Below, in pieces: positions 59,509 through 64,000 of a DNA stretch of 64,000 nt. The first letter of the stretch is position 1, and every line of letters starts with the position of its first letter. This DNA comes from Nitrincola iocasae. Its GTDB lineage: Bacteria; Pseudomonadota; Gammaproteobacteria; Pseudomonadales; Balneatricaceae. The notes under the pieces were generated by a model. It was given only the letters and a program-made list of their open reading frames with translations, did no database searches and was not told the DNA's origin. The position numbers were made by a program, and so were the translations under genes. The stretch covers positions 1,054,001 to 1,118,000 of the forward strand of contig NZ_CP044222.1 in assembly GCF_008727795.1 (NCBI RefSeq), given 5' to 3'.

Positions 59509-60593
59509 AAATTGTTATTCGTACTGATGCCTCCATTCAAATCGGTACCGGCCATGTAATGCGTTGCCTGACATTGGCAGATGCGTTATCCAAAAAGGGA
59601 TGTATATGTCATTTCATTTGCCGAGAGCATACCGGCCATTTATATTCATTGATTGAAGATCGAGGTCATGGAGTTTTCTTATTACCTGCGTCAGATAAAC
59701 AATTAGATACCTGTGAGCTAAATTTGTTAGCTCACTCTGACTGGTTAGGTGTAACGCAGGAAGACGATCAGGCAGAGTGTATTCCATTATTGCAAAGCTT
59801 AGATCCCGACTGGCTGATTGTAGACCACTATGCACTGGATCATCGTTGGCAATCAAAACTACGCCGATACTGTAAAAATATCATGGTTATCGATGATTTA
59901 GCTGACAGGCATCACGATTGTAATTTATTGCTAGATCAGACTTTTGATCGAGACCCGCTGGATTATCAACCTTTAGTCCCTAAAAATTGCAAAATATTTT
60001 GTGGGTCTCGATATGCGTTACTTCGTCCAGAGTTTTCTCAATGGCGGGAATACAGCCTTAAGCGTCGTCAACATGGCAAACTTGAACATATACTCATCAA
60101 TTTAGGTGGAGTTGATAAAGATAATATTACCAGTCAGGTTCTGGTAGCACTGCGGCAGTGCCTACTGCCTACTGATTGTAAAATCACCGTAGTAATGGGT
60201 GCTACGGCACCTTGGATAGAGTTTGTTAGAAAAGAGGCTAGGAAATTACATTGGAAAACTGAGGTGAGGGTGGACGTCAGTAATATGGCTGAGTTGATGT
60301 CAAATAGTGATCTAGCAATCGGTGCAGCAGGGGCAACCTCGTGGGAACGATGTTGCCTTGGGCTACCAGCAGTCATGATGGTTTTAGCAGAAAATCAACA
60401 AATGATCGCAAAAAAATTGCAGGATGCTGGTGCTTGTGTGGGATTGAGCATTGATAATCTACACAGGAACCTAAGTAATGTATTAAATGACTTAATAACA
60501 GGAAAGCTTGCTAAATTTGCAAACAAGGCTTCTGAAATTACAGATGGTCAGGGTGTTGATCATCTTATTAAGTATATCAAGGCGGAGCGATGA
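59505..60593 (+). CDS. pseG: UDP-2,4-diacetamido-2,4,6-trideoxy-beta-L-altropyranose hydrolase
   Basis: A 362-residue GT-B-fold hydrolase that removes UDP from the altrose precursor. It has the PseG start MKIVIRTDASIQIGTGHVMR with the catalytic His in GTGHV, IVDHYALDHRWQ, MVIDDLADRHHDCNLLLDQ and AIGAAGATSWERCCLGLPAV. Length is normal. It is coupled to pseF and pseH by ATGA overlaps. Confidence 0.92.
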   Translation: MKIVIRTDASIQIGTGHVMRCLTLADALSKKGCICHFICREHTGHLYSLIEDRGHGVFLLPASDKQLDTCELNLLAHSDWLGVTQEDDQAECIPLLQSLDPDWLIVDHYALDHRWQSKLRRYCKNIMVIDDLADRHHDCNLLLDQTFDRDPLDYQPLVPKNCKIFCGSRYALLRPEFSQWREYSLKRRQHGKLEHILINLGGVDKDNITSQVLVALRQCLLPTDCKITVVMGATAPWIEFVRKEARKLHWKTEVRVDVSNMAELMSNSDLAIGAAGATSWERCCLGLPAVMMVLAENQQMIAKKLQDAGACVGLSIDNLHRNLSNVLNDLITGKLAKFANKASEITDGQGVDHLIKYIKAER

Positions 60594-61105
60594 GTATTAG
60601 TAATAAAAATTTCAGGCCAATTACTAATAAAGATTTACCGTTGCTACTGACTTGGAGAAATCATCCTGATATTCGTAAGTTTATGTATACTCAGCATGAG
60701 ATAACGCTTTCAGAACACCAAAATTGGTTTGATAAAGTAAGTAGGGATCCTACACGCCAGCTTTTATTGTATTATGACTATTATAATCCAGTCGGTTTTT
60801 GTCAATTTACGATTAACAAGCACCGGGCAGAGTGGGGATTTTATTTGTCTCCAGAAGCGACTACGGGGGCGGGAACACGTTTAGGTAAAACAGCTCTGAA
60901 CTATGCTTTTGATGAGATGCAATTGCATAAAGTTTCTGGTGAAGCTTTAGATTTTAACCTGCCTTCAGTTAAATTTCATAGAAAGCTAGGCTTTGTTGAC
61001 GAAGGCTGTTTACGAGATCATGCTGAAATAGATGGAAAATATTATGATATATATTGTTTTGGTTTACTGAAAACTGAGTGGCATAGCAAGCGAGAAAAAC
61101 TATGA
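60590..61105 (+). CDS. pseH: UDP-4-amino-4,6-dideoxy-N-acetyl-beta-L-altrosamine N-acetyltransferase
   Basis: A 171-residue GNAT acetyltransferase: FRPITNKDLPLLLTWRNHPD (family start), an acetyl-CoA loop near GAGTRLGKTALNYA, and LHKVSGEALDFNLPSVKFHR with KLGFVDEG. It acetylates the 4-amino group made by PseC. It lies between pseG and pseI with ATGA overlaps on both sides. Confidence 0.9.
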   Translation: MSISNKNFRPITNKDLPLLLTWRNHPDIRKFMYTQHEITLSEHQNWFDKVSRDPTRQLLLYYDYYNPVGFCQFTINKHRAEWGFYLSPEATTGAGTRLGKTALNYAFDEMQLHKVSGEALDFNLPSVKFHRKLGFVDEGCLRDHAEIDGKYYDIYCFGLLKTEWHSKREKL

Positions 61106-62157
61106 CAGTAAAAGCTATAAATATTGACGAACGGATTATTTCATCCAAGCAATCTCCATACATCATAGCTGAGTTATCAGCTAACCATAATGGGAAGCTG
61201 GAAACAGCCCTGAAAATTATAGAGGAGGCGAAAAAAGCAGGAGCTGATGCCGTTAAGGTGCAAACATATACTGCTGATACCATTACCTTGAATAGTGATA
61301 GTGAAGACTTTTGCATAAAGGGTGGATTGTGGGATGGTAGAACACTCTATGACTTGTATCAGGAAGCACATATGCCATGGTCATGGCATAAACCTTTGTT
61401 TGAATATGCACAAAAAATAGGTATAACCATTTTCAGTTCTCCCTTTGATGCTACTGCAGTGGATTTGTTAGAGAGTCTAAATGCACCTGCATACAAAATT
61501 GCTAGTTTTGAAGCTATTGATATACCTTTGATAGAATATGTGGCTCGTACTGGTAAACCGATGATTATTTCAACCGGTATGGCCGATGCCGAAGAAATAC
61601 AGGAAGCTATAGATGCTGCCAAGGGTGCAGGTTGTAAAGAGTTGGCAATTCTACATTGTGTAAGTGGCTATCCGGCTCCAGCTGGGGATTATAACTTACA
61701 CACTATCCCTGACATGATAGAGCGTTTTGGTTTGGTGACAGGACTTTCAGATCACACTCTTGATAATACTACTGCGATTACCAGTATCGCACTGGGCGCC
61801 AGCATAATTGAAAAGCACTTTACTCTTGATCGTAACGGTGGTGGTCCTGATGATAGTTTCTCGTTGGAGCCTGCAGAACTATTTGCGCTCTGTAGAGATA
61901 GTAAAACCGCCTGGCAAGCCCTTGGAAAAGTAGATTATGGTCGTAAAAGTAGTGAACAGAGCAATGCTCAATTCCGTCGTTCGCTTTACTTTGTTAAAGA
62001 CATGAAGGCTGGTGACGTGATCGGTGAGGATTGTATTCGTAGCGTAAGACCTGGCTATGGATTACCACCAAAAGAATTAATTAAATTAATAGGTAAGAGA
62101 GTAAGTAAGGATATACAAAAATTCAGTGCTGTTAAAATAGAATGTATTGCTTTATAA
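61102..62157 (+). CDS. pseI: Pseudaminic acid synthase
   Basis: A 351-residue NeuB-type synthase that condenses the sugar with PEP. Its TIM barrel has YIIAELSANHNGKLETALKI, KVQTYTADTITL, FSSPFDATAVDLL, ISTGMADAEEI and LSDHTLDNTTAI. A C-terminal SAF/antifreeze-like domain follows (about 290-350, GDVIGEDCIRSVRPGYGLPP). It is the last gene of the coupled run; a 47-bp gap with a small ACCAAG-CGA-CTTGGT hairpin (62174-62188) follows. Confidence 0.94.
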   Translation: MTVKAINIDERIISSKQSPYIIAELSANHNGKLETALKIIEEAKKAGADAVKVQTYTADTITLNSDSEDFCIKGGLWDGRTLYDLYQEAHMPWSWHKPLFEYAQKIGITIFSSPFDATAVDLLESLNAPAYKIASFEAIDIPLIEYVARTGKPMIISTGMADAEEIQEAIDAAKGAGCKELAILHCVSGYPAPAGDYNLHTIPDMIERFGLVTGLSDHTLDNTTAITSIALGASIIEKHFTLDRNGGGPDDSFSLEPAELFALCRDSKTAWQALGKVDYGRKSSEQSNAQFRRSLYFVKDMKAGDVIGEDCIRSVRPGYGLPPKELIKLIGKRVSKDIQKFSAVKIECIAL

Positions 62158-62204
62158 GCGATTAAAATTTAATACCAAGCGACTTGGTTACTAAGTAAAA
62201 ATAC

Positions 62205-63389
62205 ATGCATAAATTTTTTAAAAAAAATATAAAATCGCGCATTGAGCAGTTTGGTTTTTCAGCACCATTTATTACATGCCAGCAATCTTTTGTTCTTGAT
62301 TTTTTGCGTGTTGTTGCTCTGATGTTAGTTGTTAATGCCCATTTATTACAAATATTTATTTATCCATATTGGAATCCCACTGAGTCACTTGAAGAATGGC
62401 AGTTTTTATTGTATATACTTAGGTATAGTGGGCAATTTGGTGTAATGATATTTTTTTCTTTAAGCGGATTTTTAATTTATTATTCCATAATTAACAATAT
62501 CAATAAAAATAAAGTTTTTGATTGTAAGGAGTATTTTTTATTAAGGTTTTTTAGAATATACCCACCATTAATTTTTAGTATCTTTATATTAATGGTTATC
62601 CATTATTTATTGTATTCTATTGATATTTCGTCTAGTGATGATTTCACGAAAGGAGATGAGATATATGTAGCTCGTGAAAATTTGACGTTAAGCTGGAAAA
62701 ACATACTAGGCTCAAGTCTGCTCATTAATGATATGTTTTCTGGATTTTATTCGCCAGTCTTAAATGGACCGTTATGGTCAATTGCTTATGAGTTCTGGTT
62801 TTACATGGCTGCCTTAGTTTTTACATGGGTTATTTTTAAAAGTTATTTTTTCGCATATGCTTTTTTAGTAATTATTTTTTATTCTAGTTGGGAATATGTA
62901 GAATGGTGGTGTTACGGCTGGAGTGTATGGTTTGTGGCTTTTGCAATGACCCACATTGAAACTAACTATAGCAAGCATGTCTCAACTACAATTGGATTTT
63001 CTGGATCTGTACTGTTTTTATTTATATGGCTTTATTTTTATAATAATCGAGTTGATACTTGGTATGAGTATCGGAGTTATTATCCACTTGGGATTATATT
63101 TTCATTTTTGTTGCCTGTTATGTTGAATCGATGTGGAAAAATCTGTAAATTTTTAAATTTGTATAAAATTGTGAGTAAAATATCTGGTTGTTCATATACT
63201 ATTTATCTTTTACATTTTCCGGTTTTTATGATTTTCTTTGTTTTAACAAATTTAATTGTTGATGATTGGCTTGAAAGGTTATTAGTGATGGTTTTCGCAC
63301 TACTATTCTGTTTTTCAATTTCTTACATAATAGCATGCTATTTAGAAGATAAAAAATTAATAAAGCATCTTGTAAGTAAAGTGCGATAA
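62205..63389 (+). CDS. Acyltransferase 3 family membrane protein (OafA/YrhL type)
   Basis: A 394-residue integral membrane protein with about ten helices. Features include FVLDFLRVVALMLVVNAHLL (catalytic His region), GVMIFFSLSGFLIYYS, FRIYPPLIFSIFI and NGPLWSIAYEFWFYMAALVF, all typical of acyltransferase 3. It probably adds an acyl group to a surface glycan, perhaps the nonulosonic acid. AT-rich composition matches the sugar cluster. Confidence 0.88.
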   Translation: MHKFFKKNIKSRIEQFGFSAPFITCQQSFVLDFLRVVALMLVVNAHLLQIFIYPYWNPTESLEEWQFLLYILRYSGQFGVMIFFSLSGFLIYYSIINNINKNKVFDCKEYFLLRFFRIYPPLIFSIFILMVIHYLLYSIDISSSDDFTKGDEIYVARENLTLSWKNILGSSLLINDMFSGFYSPVLNGPLWSIAYEFWFYMAALVFTWVIFKSYFFAYAFLVIIFYSSWEYVEWWCYGWSVWFVAFAMTHIETNYSKHVSTTIGFSGSVLFLFIWLYFYNNRVDTWYEYRSYYPLGIIFSFLLPVMLNRCGKICKFLNLYKIVSKISGCSYTIYLLHFPVFMIFFVLTNLIVDDWLERLLVMVFALLFCFSISYIIACYLEDKKLIKHLVSKVR

Positions 63390-63416
63390 TTGATGTATTT
63401 TAAAAGAGGTTAAGTG

Positions 63417-64000
63417 GTGAAGTTTCTCTGTCATGCAGGTCCATGGAGTGATGCATATTTTTCCTATCTTGTTAAGGAAATGTATCCGAGTGCAAAGTGC
63501 GATATATTGAGTGGGCATAAGAAAGTTGATAAATCTGGTCTTTGTGATATTTATTACGAAGAGGTAGTTAAAAATAAAAACAATACATATGAAATAACAG
63601 AAGAAGATCTAGATATTATAGCTAGATGTCGTCTGCTAAGGGCTTTGAAAATCAATGAAGCATTGCTTCATGTAAACTGTATGAGAAAAGCTATTTGTGA
63701 AACCTTAAGTATTCTCCGCCCCGATATTGTGTTAACAGAAACTATAGATTCATATATTATGGACTTGTTAAATATTGAGTCTAAAAAACGTAATATTCCT
63801 TGTATAGGGCTTGTTACAGCATTTGTAAATGGATGCTATAGAGTTAGTATTCGTGGTGAATATGTTAAATCTAGAAATGTAACTGCTGAAGAAGTAGATG
63901 TTGTACTGAATGATTTATTGAGCAAAGAATACTTGCCTAGCTTTGTAGTTAACTCCAAACAAACTATTCGTTATAATGCAATAAAAAACTGGACAAGAAA
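63417..64000 (+). CDS. Hypothetical protein, 3' end outside window
   Basis: An open frame from GTG 63417 (or GTG 63414) to the window end, 194 codons seen. It begins MKFLCHAGPWSDAYFSYLVK. A later segment SILRPDIVLTETIDSYIMDL and NIPCIGLVTAFVNGCYRVSI resembles the N-terminal half of capsule-type glycosyltransferases or surface-polysaccharide transfer proteins; this is a weak impression. A GAGG Shine-Dalgarno lies 7-9 bp upstream. It belongs to the sugar cluster by position and composition. Confidence 0.55.
   Translation, partial: MKFLCHAGPWSDAYFSYLVKEMYPSAKCDILSGHKKVDKSGLCDIYYEEVVKNKNNTYEITEEDLDIIARCRLLRALKINEALLHVNCMRKAICETLSILRPDIVLTETIDSYIMDLLNIESKKRNIPCIGLVTAFVNGCYRVSIRGEYVKSRNVTAEEVDVVLNDLLSKEYLPSFVVNSKQTIRYNAIKNWTR

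Overview
The window looks like a piece of a gammaproteobacterial chromosome, probably an environmental or marine lineage. This is inferred from the YgjP, PseC-I and IlvD sequences, the proL-like tRNA fragment and the REP/BIME-type palindromes. The genus cannot be fixed from the sequence. It falls into three parts that differ in origin.

(1) 1 to about 28,564 is a mobile genomic island. Its right edge is a tyrosine recombinase gene beside a 46-base copy of the 3' end of a tRNA-Pro(GGG) gene, read here as an attachment site; the left edge lies outside the window. The island is patchy: an IS66 element inserted in an IS30 element, a complete IS30 element with a 3-bp target duplication, an IS5-type element, several gene remnants, and a series of defence-like modules. 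From left to right these are: a three-gene operon (Hsp70-like ATPase, coiled-coil protein, C2H2 zinc-finger protein) divergent from a BrxR-like WYL regulator; a NERD nuclease-like protein, a methyltransferase and a nuclease-helicase; a Sir2 protein, a zinc-ribbon protein, an AAA+ protein with a degenerate Walker B motif and a gamma-glutamylcyclotransferase-like protein; a WYL regulator with a HEPN protein; and a TerB-like/membrane protein pair. The Hsp70 operon is the best candidate for an undescribed system.

(2) About 28,565 to 54,740 looks like resident chromosome. It holds ilvD, a VWA-autotransporter, a lipoprotein hydrolase, two convergent sensor kinase/response regulator pairs, a 2,566-residue DUF11/SdrD-type surface protein overlapping an OmpA/beta-barrel protein gene, and an MBL-fold RNA-processing-type nuclease. 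This part is full of short palindromic repeats (consensus near TGTAGGAGCCCGCTCCGCGG, continuing GCGAA), alone and in inverted pairs. They have entered coding sequence at least three times: the 5' end of a sensor kinase gene, the 3' end of a response regulator gene, and, as an in-frame 81-bp array, the middle of the MBL nuclease gene. I saw none of these repeats in parts 1 or 3.

(3) About 54,800 to 64,000 is an AT-richer surface-sugar cluster. pseC, an aldo/keto reductase, a Gfo/Idh-type oxidoreductase, an SDR, pseF, pseG, pseH and pseI all overlap head to tail and would make a CMP-activated pseudaminic-acid-type sugar. An acyltransferase and a partial gene follow. pseB is not in the window.
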